Assembly (NCBI GenBank): GCA_964035545.1
Contig: OZ037768.1
Coordinates: 24,516,819-24,580,818 of the forward strand
Reading direction: 5' to 3'
Length of the DNA: 64,000 nucleotides
Origin: Bugula neritina
Taxonomy: Eukaryota > Bryozoa > Gymnolaemata > Cheilostomatida > Bugulidae
Below are positions 1 to 15,705 of this stretch, one piece after another; positions within the stretch are counted from its first letter, which is position 1, and every line of letters begins with the position of its first letter. A program made the position numbers and the translations under genes. The notes beneath the pieces were generated by a model. That model saw only the letters and a list, made by a program, of their open reading frames with translations. It was not told where the DNA came from and ran no database searches.

Positions 1-747
1 TCAAGTCAAATATTTCTTCATTAATTTTCTTAGCCTGTAACTAATGTGACGTGTAACTAATGTGACGCATGAACTGGCATGACTAATTCACTGTTTTGTC
101 ACACTTGACGGACTTTTAGAAAGCTGTTACTTGTTATGCTGTAGGCCTAAATACTGGGGATTAGATTTGTTGGTATATCATTTTACTTTTCTCTATATGG
201 GGAGGGAATTAATATGTATCAGCATAAACAGCACGTGAGGGTAGAGTGAGTGAGGGTAGAGCTGTGATGTTCCCTTAGCAGCTGTTTATTGTTATCGCAA
301 GGTCTGTCTGGACATTAACAAGTAAAATGTATAATATTTTTAGTATAATTAACTTAATCAGTACACAGCTACTGTTTTGAAGTTGTCCCTTCTTTTAACA
401 CTAACAATATCAAGGTTTACACTCTTGAATGGAGAAACTTATGTTTCCATCAAAGATTATTATTTAAAAGGTGTGTAAACTCAACTCGGAGAGCTCAAGT
501 AACTTGAGGAGTTGTGCTCCCTGCACAATTCCGAACAGCTTGACTTTATGAACGCGGTTAGCATAGTATATAGCTCAATCTCTGGACAATGAAGAGAACA
601 ATAGTTTCCAACCTTCACCTTGCACACTGCCATTTAAAGTTGTAAGTTTTCAGTTAATACTAATTTTGAGACAAGCAATAAAGTAATATAACTATTGTTA
701 TTTCACTTAAAATAGCCAAACTTCTACAACTTGGTTTTAGGGCTAAC
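1..747. other. Left edge; no exon recognised
   Basis: This stretch should be intron of the myosin light chain gene on the minus strand, because that gene is interrupted at 748 by a 5' splice site and its last EF-hands are missing. I read the minus strand for the conserved C-terminal light-chain sequence and did not find it, so the remaining exons probably lie beyond the left edge. No clear tandem array or other gene is visible. Confidence 0.5.
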
Positions 748-1815
748 CTTTTCCTTCGTCATCAAAGCAGCCAAAAGCGTTTCTGATCACATCTTCTGGA
801 TCCGTCCCGGTGAGCTTTTCCCCGAACATCGTGAGAAACATGGTGAAGTTGATGGGACCGGGCGATCCGGCAATCATACTCTCCACATACTGGTCGGTTG
901 CATTCTTACCTTCAGCAACAGAGAGTTAGGTAGAAATTGTGTTAGTACACAACTTCATTGTAAATTCCAACTTTCTGAGTCAGATTATGCAATGAAACAG
1001 ACATTACATTCTTTACATGCCGATATTAATGGCAACCAACAATAAGCACGGATTATGTTTCAGTAAAAACTTGAAGCATTCAGTAGCCGGTCTAAACTCG
1101 GCAATTGTCTCTTTCATCGTCTGCTACATTACAGGGTCTCATATTCACACAGAGAGCAGTAAATAGTTGGGGTTGTGTTACAGTAGACTCTTTCAACCTT
1201 CACTGATTAACAGTAGATGTTTACATGGTACGGCGTATCTATCATACTTCAGTGGGTTGTGGTTCACATAATATGTGTAAATAGATATTGAAGCTATGTA
1301 ACTAGAACTATGACTATAACTGTAGTTGTGACTCCAACTATGACTATGACTGTATGTGACTACAACTATTTGATTGGACTGTTCTAATGACTTCAGTTGT
1401 ACATTAAGCTTAAAGAGCCACTGCAAAACTTTATAAACTTTCCCTTGACTCATCAAACAGAAAAGATCTGTTGTTTACCAACTGTGTTAGAAAAAAACTG
1501 TCTAGTAATAGTGCAAATTATTGGTCTATATTTCAGTGACCTCCCACCATCTCTTACAACCCAGCAGAGCTCTGCTGCTGAACTGAAGTCACCAGGTGCA
1601 AGTTGAAGTCTACTTCACATACCTAGTGAAGCCAACATGTCCGCCAAGTCATCCTTGTCTATGAATCCATCCCGATTTTGGTCAATCATGTTGAATGCTT
1701 CTTTAAACTCCTGAATCTGAGCTTGATCAAACATAGCAAACACATTGCTAGTCGATCTCTGCGCTCTTTTCTTAGTTGTCTTTGATTTACCAGCTCCAAC
1801 TTTACGGGCAGACAT
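748..1815 (-). CDS. MYL12: Myosin regulatory light chain, 5' part (partial)
   Basis: Regulatory light chain of non-muscle/smooth-muscle type myosin II, which binds the heavy-chain neck and controls contractility. Two exons are seen on the minus strand: 1623-1815 and 748-909, both ending in phase 1. The start chosen is the ATG at 1815 ([12 protein letters not shown]); an upstream in-frame ATG lies behind a probable 5'UTR acceptor. The basic N-terminus is followed by [12 protein letters not shown], matching the Thr18/Ser19 site phosphorylated by myosin light-chain kinase. A first EF-hand follows with loop [12 protein letters not shown]. Exon 2 carries the conserved [17 protein letters not shown] and the start of EF-hand 2 ([20 protein letters not shown]). 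The last third of the protein is missing because the window ends. The family assignment is very secure; the exact paralogue name is not. Confidence 0.95.
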
Positions 1816-2702
1816 TTTGATGAAAGTTTGTCTAAAACACTGCACCATGAGAGTTAGTATATCAAAATGAATTCGATAATATTCAACTTTAACATAATTT
1901 TAGCAATATTATATTAATTTATCATATATTGCTAAGAATTTGTAAATACTAAAAGTAAAAGTAAATAGTAAATATACGTTGTGACAGGAAATAATAATTA
2001 ATAATTATTAAAATTATTTCAAAATGCATCAAATTAATCTTTTTATTTCAAAGATTTTAAAGAACACATGCCAAATCGAAGATAGCTGCTAAAAGTTGAA
2101 ATAATTACTAACCTTTGAAGAGATGTTGAAACAAAGATTTTTAACTTGTTACGAACTGCCTTTTAAATGTGGGAGCGCAATTATAGAACACTCTTTTCCT
2201 TCTGCTATGCGTTCAACAATCGTCAACTGACCACTGAAACGACTACCTTAATGTGGGCGGGGCTTTGACGTTCCGCAATAACTGCCTAGATAGAGGCGGA
2301 GCTTGAGGAACGCAGGAGTTTTAACATTCACAGGAAGACAACTCTCATTTTTAAAGAGCGAACAACTCCCCAAATAATAAAAACGCCGTAAACTTATAAG
2401 CCAAGAGAAAGCAGCAAGGTGCCAATAGAGAGGTTGAAGTTTAAATACAAGTTCAGTGTGCACGGATATGTGATTGTTTTAAAAGCATAATTTTATTTAG
2501 TCTTAAATAGTACAATATTTTACACAATTTACAAAAATTCCAACATACTTCATTCTTTCATCTAGAAACTAAATGACACCAAATAATTTCCGAATGATTG
2601 CATACAATACACCTTTACAAAAATGTCTAGCAGTATAAAGTAATCATCATTAGGTAAAAATGGAGTAAATCTAAATGAAGCCTGTCTGGGAGTAGGAGGA
2701 GT
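1816..2702. other. Intergenic: MRLC upstream region / CNOT11 3' end
   Basis: No gene is recognised here. The right part should hold the CNOT11 3'UTR, with an AATAAA on the minus strand at 2492-2497. The left part is AT-rich and should hold the 5'UTR exon and promoter of the myosin light chain gene. The minus-strand ORF at 2248-2463 has no recognisable features and is probably chance. Confidence 0.5.
2492..2497 (-). terminator. Poly(A) signal of CNOT11
   Basis: AATAAA on the minus strand, about 205 bases after the CNOT11 stop codon. Confidence 0.5.
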
Positions 2703-6891
<4,189 letters not shown>

Positions 6892-8548
6892 GGTAGACAA
6901 CTCTTAAAACTGCTTCAAAACTGCTACAAGCTATGAAGAAAGTTGCACTGGAAACATCACATGCTAAAAATAGAAGCATACCAATAAGTATAACATAGTA
7001 AAATACAAACTGATAAAAAAGAATAGTGTAACTCAACTACTACTCCACTAACATTGTGATTATTTTACAACCACGCACTGTTGACAATACGAAGACAGCA
7101 GTAGCAACTAGTACTACAACTATTACCTCATGCTCATATTCATATTGATTTACCACTCACAGTAACTACTAGTACTAACTATTCGTGGCGATAGTCATTA
7201 CAAATATAATTAGTAATTACGTCTGCCAGCTGCAAAATCTACAACCTATAATGACAATATGTAAAACTGAAAGTGATACTCATTTTCATAGTATCATCTC
7301 ATACGACTCATAGTCTTACTCATACTGATACAGTTTCAGCTTGAGTTTGACTTTCACTTTGAGTTACATAATCATAATCATAATGACTCAACTTCCCTAA
7401 TAGTAATTCGAATTTACTTTTAAAAAACCGTTAGGCATGAGCAAAAATATACAATTTAAGTAACTTATGCGAATAAAATTGAATGCAACAAATATCAATG
7501 TGAATGGGTGCTAAACATTTACTTTTAGTTTTAGTGACTTACTAAGTCTAACACTAGTTTAAGTTGCAACTCAATTCAGTTGAACATGTAAGTTACTTAG
7601 ATTCCGTACTCCAAACGCGCAAGATGACAAAGCGCATATTGCTATGAGAAAACGCATAAAAATGTAAGGTTTTTATGTTAATCTGTTTACCTGCAGCCCT
7701 AACTTTATTACACACCGGCGATAGAAGAAAAATCGCCAACTGAAACTTCCATTAAACGCATTTAATTTGAATTAATACTAATTTTACTAATAGTAATACT
7801 AATAGCCATTTGCGAGTATCGCTGCAACTCCAAAGCTGTTTGGAATCTGTCAGTAAGTGTAACTTTAAAATTGATTTGAAGGTTATTATTTTGGACTACG
7901 CGGTTACTGCTAATTCTGCATAGTCATAAATCATAAACTTAAAGTTAAACACTAAAACTAAAAGTAAATGTGCTGTTTTGCAAATTTATTGTAAAATTAA
8001 ATAATTAATCTGATTTTTAATTTACTAAAAGTAAATCACTAAATTATTTAGTGATTTACTTTTAGTTTTACTTCTAATGACTTACTTTTTAGTCACACTG
8101 ATACTGATAGTGATACTCATTGCAGTTACTGATTAGTGATTCACTGATTGAGTCATTCACTCATTGGCCTTTGCAGTCATGGGCCATGGGTCATTAGTGA
8201 TTATTCATTACTCATGAGTCATTAGGCTTACTCTTAGTTTTAGTGATTTTGATTTAGTTTTGCTTAAAGTAAATCACAAAATCATTATCACTAAATCATC
8301 TTAAATAATTTACCTATTAGTATTAACAATAGTTTTATTTTTTTATTTTTAGTTTTGCTTTTAGTAATTGGAATAGCTTCAAGGTTAAGATTGCAATGTT
8401 GAACTTTAAGTTGAAAGCATACGAGTTCAAGTTGTGACGTAGTCGCACTCATTGAATTAGTGGTTTTCTAAAATCTCCCTTGTACGCACATTATCAGAAT
8501 GATTATGCATACTTGACTTTGTACTTGTAGCGCTGTAAGCTATAGAGC
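6892..8548. promoter_or_regulatory. Divergent intergenic region CNOT11 / malectin
   Basis: This 1.66-kb spacer lies between two head-to-head genes, so both promoters should be here. It holds no gene. From about 7050 to 8480 it is rich in degenerate TACTAATA / AGTAATA / AAAGTAAATCACTAAAT words on both strands, including a 21-bp-arm hairpin at 8024-8066. The same word family recurs in two other upstream regions of the window. No TATA box or initiator could be assigned with confidence. Confidence 0.5.
8024..8066. repeat. Short hairpin, 21-bp arms
   Basis: ACTAAAAGTAAATCACTAAA plus one base, one spacer base, then its reverse complement. It lies in the shared upstream region of CNOT11 and malectin. 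Confidence 0.7.
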
Positions 8549-9949
8549 ATGGGTTGGTGGCCATCTGTGACAGTTCAGCTGCTGTTGCTATGCAACGTAG
8601 TGCTAAGCAGAGCTGCACTGAATGTCATCTGGTCTGTCAATGCTGGTGGTGAGAGACACACTGACAGCTCAGGGATAAAGTACAATAAGGACACAGCCGC
8701 AGTTGGGGAGGCATCAGATTACGGGAGAACTATGACAATCTTCAGAGTGCCACAGCAAGATCAGATCCTCTATCAAACTGAGAGGTATCACACATCCGAC
8801 TTCAGCTACAACATTCCTCTAAAGGATGATGGCGACTACGTGCTTGTGCTGAAGTTTAGTGAAGTCTGGTTCAACGCCGCCCACCAGAAGGTCTGTCTGT
8901 TTGTCCCTAGTTTCTCTAAACTTGAAATTCTGCTCACCAGAACATCTACTAAGCAAAGTTATTCACAACCTGCTAATACTTCGTCTGTATGTTGTTATGT
9001 GTATCCATTATTTGATCTCTTCATGCCACTAGGTGTTTAATGTCCAACTGAATGGTGAAGACGTCGTGGAGCAGCTAGACATCTATAAAGAAGTGGGCAG
9101 AGGCGTGGCCCACGATGAAATCATTCCTTTCAAAGTAAAGAGCAAAAAGCTGATAGTTAATGGAAAGAAGTCAGACATAGTAGGGAAGTCTGTGAGCCTG
9201 ACGTTAGTCAAGGTGAGTTGAATGACAGTCACTACTCACAGTTACTACTCTAAGTCACTACTCTCAGTCACTACTCACAGTCACTACTCACAGTCTCTGT
9301 GCATATCTTACTGTTGGAGTTGTGTTCACCGCCAGATTTGTACTTTCAGGGATATCATGACAATCCCAAGCTGAACGCAGCGTATGTGGCCAAAGCAGCA
9401 GTAGAAGGTAATGTTACATAATATGCTAAACCTGCTGATACATAGTAATATTCTGCAAATAGGGGTGGCTCAGTAGTACTATAAATACTCTGCCAGGAGT
9501 TGTCATAACTCGACTCTCTATTTCAGTTGTTTGCTCCTGTGCTGTGAATATAGATAGTTGTATTTAGGTGTGTATTATATATTGTATATTGTATTACAAT
9601 GTATTATATATTGTATTACATTGTATTATATATTGTATTACATTGTATTATATATTGTATTACAATGTATTATATATTGTATTATATTGTATTATATATT
9701 ATATATTGTATAGAAATTCCAACTCTGCCCCCCCTGGACACCCCGGAGGAGGAAGACGAGCTAGAGGATGAGGGAGATGGGGAGCCCCTACAGAAGCCCC
9801 CCAAACCAGATGATAAGATAAGGAAACATACCTCCGGCCCCAAAGTGCAGAACCCCTACGCCGTATCTGACTCCACTTCTTACATCATACCAATATTTGC
9901 TGCTGTTGCTGCCTTTGTACCACTTCTATACTGTCTATGTAAGATATAG
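8549..9949 (+). CDS. MLEC: Malectin
   Basis: ER-membrane lectin that recognises Glc2-high-mannose N-glycans on new glycoproteins. Four exons: 8549-8890, 9033-9212, 9350-9407 and 9714-9949, giving 271 residues (human 292). The start MGWWPSVTVQLLLLCNVV is a signal peptide. The malectin domain follows, with VIWSVNAGGERHTDSSGIKY, ERYHTSDFSY, DDGDYVLVLKFSEVWFN, FNVQLNG, AHDEIIPF and GYHDNPKLNAAYV. After it comes an acidic linker (EEEDELEDEGDGE), then the conserved PYAVSD motif and a C-terminal membrane helix (IIPIFAAVAAFVPLLYCLC) ending in KI. Exon joins keep frame and match family sequence. Its promoter region is shared with CNOT11 on the other strand. Confidence 0.96.
9565..9712. repeat. ~22-bp AT-rich minisatellite abutting the malectin exon 4 acceptor
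   Basis: Copies of TGTATTATATATTGTATTAC run to the 3' splice site at 9713. The acceptor sequence TTGTATAG looks like a variant of the unit TTGTATTA. The repeat is open in the frame of exon 4. Confidence 0.85.
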
Positions 9950-9953
9950 CAGC

Positions 9954-9959
9954 AATAAA
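9954..9959 (+). terminator. Malectin poly(A) signal
   Basis: AATAAA lies only 5 bases after the stop codon, so the 3'UTR would be extremely short if this signal is used. Confidence 0.5.
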
Positions 9960-11420
9960 TAAGTGTTAATATTGTTTTTTTGTTTCAGTTTTATCATATC
10001 TAACGGCTGTTGATTGGCAATAAGCTATCAAGATGCTTCATCAAGTTGCCTTGTTGCTGTAAGCAAAGTTTCATCAGGCCTATATAGTCTACATAGTTTT
10101 ACCTACACAAACTCTCCTCCTATCTTTTGAATGCAATATCTCTACATGCACAGCCTAAACACAGCATAGCCCCACACAGAGCACCCTTTAATCCACTTGA
10201 CATTCTATATTGTGCTTCAGCTAGATTCTAGTGTTCTGTTTCTCTAAGGTTAGCGTAATCAGAGCTACAAATTGGTATCTAGTAAACCATGTCACCAGTA
10301 GCTAAGTTATATTTATTCACTGTTTCTGCATGGAGCCACTGCTAAACCAATCACATGTTGATGTTTGTCACTGGAAGACTCTGATTGGCTTAGCAGTCGC
10401 TTTAATATATGGAAAGACGGTGGTTGTCTTCTCATGTATAGTTTGCCTGTCTATAGCGACTGTAATTATATTTATTAGTTGATAGCCAATGGTCTTGTTT
10501 CTATTTAATTGTTGACTAAATTTTCTGAAACAATAAATACAGTAGTTAAAGTTAAAACAAATTTCTATGTTATTATCCAGCATTTTTTTAATTAAAATCT
10601 TCAAAGAGCATTTGAATATAGTATTTGAAATATAATGTACATTGATATTAGTATTCAGTGAATATCATGGCTACAATGATCGCAGATGCTAGATATTCTC
10701 GGTTATATGAAGGCCTGTGACGCAAGCAGATTATTCAACTGCATAATTGTTCTATAAGCATTGGTTCGAAATCGAAGAAAAAGTAGTCTACCGGTTTTGG
10801 AGTTGTCCTCTTTGTAGTTTGTCGGTCGTTTCTAAGTTGAGCAAATGACTGGAAACATGAAATTTGATGGCTTCATGAAAATCATAGAACAGGTTTAAAA
10901 ATTATTTCAAGTATTGTACAGAAAGAGAGAGGAGGAAGGAACACCTTTCTTGATGCTATCTGTGGTATTGTGTAAATTATAAAGTGAGAAATGTAGAAAA
11001 CAAGAATATAAATTTATTTTTAAAACATTTGATATGGGAAATAAAGGTAAAACAATTCAGGAATATATTATAGAACTTAAAATGGCACAAAAAGAGATTA
11101 ATAACAGAACGCTATAATCTATTACACTATACAAGATATTATATTATATGATAATAATATGTAATGGTAAAATAGAAGTATTTGGAAGTAAAAATAAAAA
11201 GACAAAAGTTAGAGTTCTGCTACAGACCTTCCCTTAGTAGACACTTGAAGTATATAGAGAGGAGTAAATGTTACACCTTATGTCTAAAGTAAAACTGATT
11301 ATATAATATCCTGTAAGATTGCATATAAAATAATAGCAGTCTAACAGTGATAACTATACTAGTATCAAAGCTCTATGTTCTGTGTGTTGGCTGTTTGATA
11401 GAGGAAATCTCATTCAAACA

Positions 11421-11426
11421 TTTATT
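11421..11426 (-). terminator. Poly(A) signal of the coiled-coil gene
   Basis: AATAAA on the minus strand, about 130 bases after the stop codon at 11558. Confidence 0.55.
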
Positions 11427-11557
11427 ATAAAACTGAGCAGAATCAGTCATTCCATTCAATCTTCACCAAAAATTTCATAGATGCAGTAGAATGTATTAAT
11501 GAATGGTCCCGAATGAAATGTAATACAAAATTTACTACACTGCTAATTCTGATGATG

Positions 11558-14500
11558 TCACTGGTTTGTGTGGTCATCTTCCGGAGGTGCAGGTACAGCA
11601 TCTTCGTCTGATTGCTGATTGGTTGCCTGAGCTCTACCATCATCTGGCTGCTTTTCTACAATATTACATATAGAGTAGAGTTAGTATGAATATATAGTAT
11701 AGTATATAGAGTAGAGTTAGTATGAATATATAGTATAGTATATAGAGTGGAGTTAGTATGAATATATAGTATAGTATATAGAGTAGAGTTAGTATGAATA
11801 TATAGTATAGTATATAGAGTAGAGTTAGTATGAATATATAGTATAGTATATAGAGTATAGTTAGTATGAATATATAGTATAGTATATAGAGTATAGTTAG
11901 TATGAATATATAGTATAGTATATAGAGTATAGTTAGTATGAATATATAGTATAGTATATAGAGTAGAGTTAGTATGAATATATAGTATAGTATATAGAGT
12001 AGAGTTAGTATGAATATATAGTATAGTATATAGAGTAGAGTTAGTATGAATATATAGTATAGTATATAGAGTAGAGTTAGTATGAATATATAGTATAGTA
12101 TATAGAGTAGAGTTAGTATGAATATATAGTATAGTATATAAAGTATTCACCTAATATTCCAGGTACACCGGGTACCTCTTCATGGACGTCTGTAATAAAC
12201 AAATAGCCAGATTACTCAAGTGTAAAGAGATGAAACAACAAACAAGGTGTAACTCATGCATGCTTAGGAGATGTAAGCAACAATTAAAAACGATGCCCAA
12301 ACATTTGTTTCTAAAGAAATTAAACTGATACGATAGAACTCACCATTCCTGAGTTGGCGAATCTGACAGCGATTGGCAGCAGATAAACCTGCATCATAAA
12401 CAGAATTGCAAATAAATCCCGCTTGAATTTGTACATTAAAAATTAGAGTTTAGCATACCTGATCTTAGTGTAGTGTAGATATATCACTCTACACTACACA
12501 GTATATACACTGAGCTCTACACTATACAGTATATACACTGAGCTCTACACTATACAGTATACACACTGAGCTCTACACTATACAGTATATACACTGAGCT
12601 CTACACTACACAGTATATACACTGAGCTCTACACTACACAGTATACACACTGAGCTCTACACTATACAGTATATACACTGAGCTCTACACTACACAGTAT
12701 ACACACTGAGCTCTACACTATACAGTATATACACTGAGCTCTACACTATACAGTATATACACTGAGCTCTACACTATACAGTATATACACTGAGCTCTAC
12801 ACTATACAGTATATACACTGAGCTCTACACTACACAGTATACACACTGAGCTCTACACTATACAGTATATACACTGAGCTCTACACTATACAGTATATAC
12901 ACTGAGCTCTACACTATACAGTATACACACTGAGCTCTACACTATACAGTATATACACTGAGCTCTACACTATACAGTATATACACTGAGCTCTACACTA
13001 TACAGTATACACACTGAGCTCTACACTATACAGTATATACACTGAGCTCTACACTACACAGTATATACACTGAGCTCTACACTATACAGTATATACACTG
13101 AGCTCTACACTATACAGTATATACACTGAGCTCTACACTATACAGTATATACACTGAGCTCTACACTACACAGTATATACACTGAGCTCTACACTATACA
13201 GTATACACACTGAGCTCTACACTATACAGTATATACACTGAGCTCTACACTACACAGTATACACACTGAGCTCTACACTATACAGTATATACACTGAGCT
13301 CTACACTATACAGTATATACACTGAGCTCTACACTATACAGTATATACACTGAGCTCTTACCTTCAGAAAATTCTCTCATATTACTCTCAGACTGTGAGA
13401 TTCGGATGTTTACTTCTACAATCAGCAAGTCATGTGAGTATACAGTATATGTGAGTATATAGTATATGTGAGTATATAGTATATGTGAGTATATAGTATG
13501 TGTGAGTATATAGTAAATGTGAGTATATAGTATATGTGAGTATATAGTATATGTGAGTATATAGTATATGTGAGTATATAGTATATGTGAGTATATAGTA
13601 TATGTGAGTATATAGTATATGTGAGTATATAGTATATGTGAGTATATAGTATATGTGAGTATATAGTATATGTGAGTATATAGTATATGTGAGTGTAGAG
13701 ATACTAACCACTGAATTCACTTGCTACTTGAAACTCAAAAGCTGATTGACTTTCTTTCATCGCTGAAAAATAGAATACAATATATTGAGTATATATAGTA
13801 TATGTTGAGTATATATAGCATATGTTGAGTATATATAGTATATGTTGATAGAACTACTTAAACATGTGTTGAGATGAAGTCAACACCTGAAATTTCACAT
13901 TCACTGGCATCTTGTCTTTCTTTAGTTTCTCGGTGCATCTCTGTGAGGGTTTCGGCTTTTTCCTGTAAATCTGTAATTCCAGAAAATCAAAACATTAATC
14001 TCTACTTGTGTCATTTGACAGTAATTTTCAACAGTAGATAGCAGTATCAACAGTAGATAGCAGTATCAACAGTAGATAGCAGTATCAACAGTAGAGAGCA
14101 GTATCAACAGTACATAGCAGTATCAACAGTAGATAGCAGTATCAACAGTAGATAGCAGTATCAACAGTAGATAGCAGTATCAACAGTAGATAGCAGTATC
14201 AACAGTAGCTAGCAGTATCAACAGTAGAGAGCAGTATCAACAGTAGATAGCAATATCAACAGTAGATGGCAGTATCAACAGTAGATGGCAGTATCAGCAG
14301 TAGATGGCAGTATCAACAGTAGATGGCAGTATCAACAGTAGATAGCAGTATCAACAGTAGATAGCAGTATCAACAGCAGATAGCAGTATCAACAGTAGAT
14401 AGCAGTATCAACAGTAGATAGCAGTATCAACAGTACATAGCAGTATCAACAGTAGATAGCAGTATCAACAGTAGATAGCAGTATCAACAGTAGATAGCAG

Positions 14501-15628
14501 TATCAACAGTAGATAGCAGTATCAACAGTAGATAGCAGTATCAACAGTACATAGCAGTATCAACAGTAGATAGCAGTATCAACAGTAGATAGCAGTATCA
14601 ACAGTAGAGAGCAGTATCAACAGTACATAGCAGTATCAACAGTAGATAGCAGTATCAACAGTAGATAGCAGTATCAACAGTAGATAGCAGTATCAACAGT
14701 AGATAGCAGTATCAACAGTAGCTAGCAGTATCAACAGTAGAGAGCAGTATCAACAGTAGATAGCAATATCAACAGTAGAGAGCAGTATCAACAGTAGATG
14801 GCAGTATCAGCAGTAGATGGCAGTATCAACAGTAGATGGCAGTATCAACAGTAGATAGCAGTATCAACAGTAGATAGCAGTATCAACAGCAGATAGCAGT
14901 ATCAACAGTAGATAGCAGTATCAACAGTAGATAGCAGTATCAACAGTACATAGCAGTATCAACAGTAGATAGCAGTATCAACAGTAGATAGCAGTATCAA
15001 CAGTAGATAGCAGTATCAACAGTAGATAGCAGTATCAACAGTAGATAGCAGTATCAACAGTACATAGCAGTATCAACAGTAGATAGCAGTATCAACAGTA
15101 GATAGCAGTATCAACAGTAGATAGCAGTATCAACAGTAGAGAGCAATATCAACAGTAGATAGCAGTATCAACAGTAGATAGCAGTATCAACAGTAGATAG
15201 CAGTATCAACAGTACATAGCAGTATCAACAGTACATAGCAGTATCAACAGTAGAGAGCAGTATCAACAGTAGCTAGCAGTATCAACAGTACATAGCAGTA
15301 TCAACAGTAGATAGCAATATCAACAGCGAAGAGAAGCATTCTTGGCATACATCAACTATACTGTAAGCAAACTAAGCTAGGGCAAAGCATTCACTGAGTA
15401 TAATATGCATACCAACGATATCTCGCTTATCTTTCACTCTGCCAGTTTCCAAGTTTGCAAGTTGCTTCCCCTGCTCGTTCATAGACCTGTTCAGCTCTGT
15501 AAGGAGACGTTAGGCAGGCTTTAAGCTACCAACCTTCTATTATTGTTACGTAGAGAAAAAGGGGGAGAGAGAGAGGGAGGGAGGGAGGGAGGGAGAGGGT
15601 GAGAGAGAGAGGGGGGAGGGAGAGGGGG

Positions 15629-15705
<77 letters not shown>

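Larger units (their letters stand above)
9950..11557. other. Convergent intergenic region, no gene seen
   Basis: AT-rich DNA between the tails of malectin and the minus-strand coiled-coil gene. No ORF in it shows a recognisable motif, and no tandem array is present. An AATAAA on the minus strand at 11421-11426 is a good poly(A) signal for the coiled-coil gene. Confidence 0.6.

Noticed and set aside
10740-10790. GGTTCGAAATC resembling a tRNA B box
   Set aside because: No matching A box, acceptor stem or anticodon arm could be built around it.
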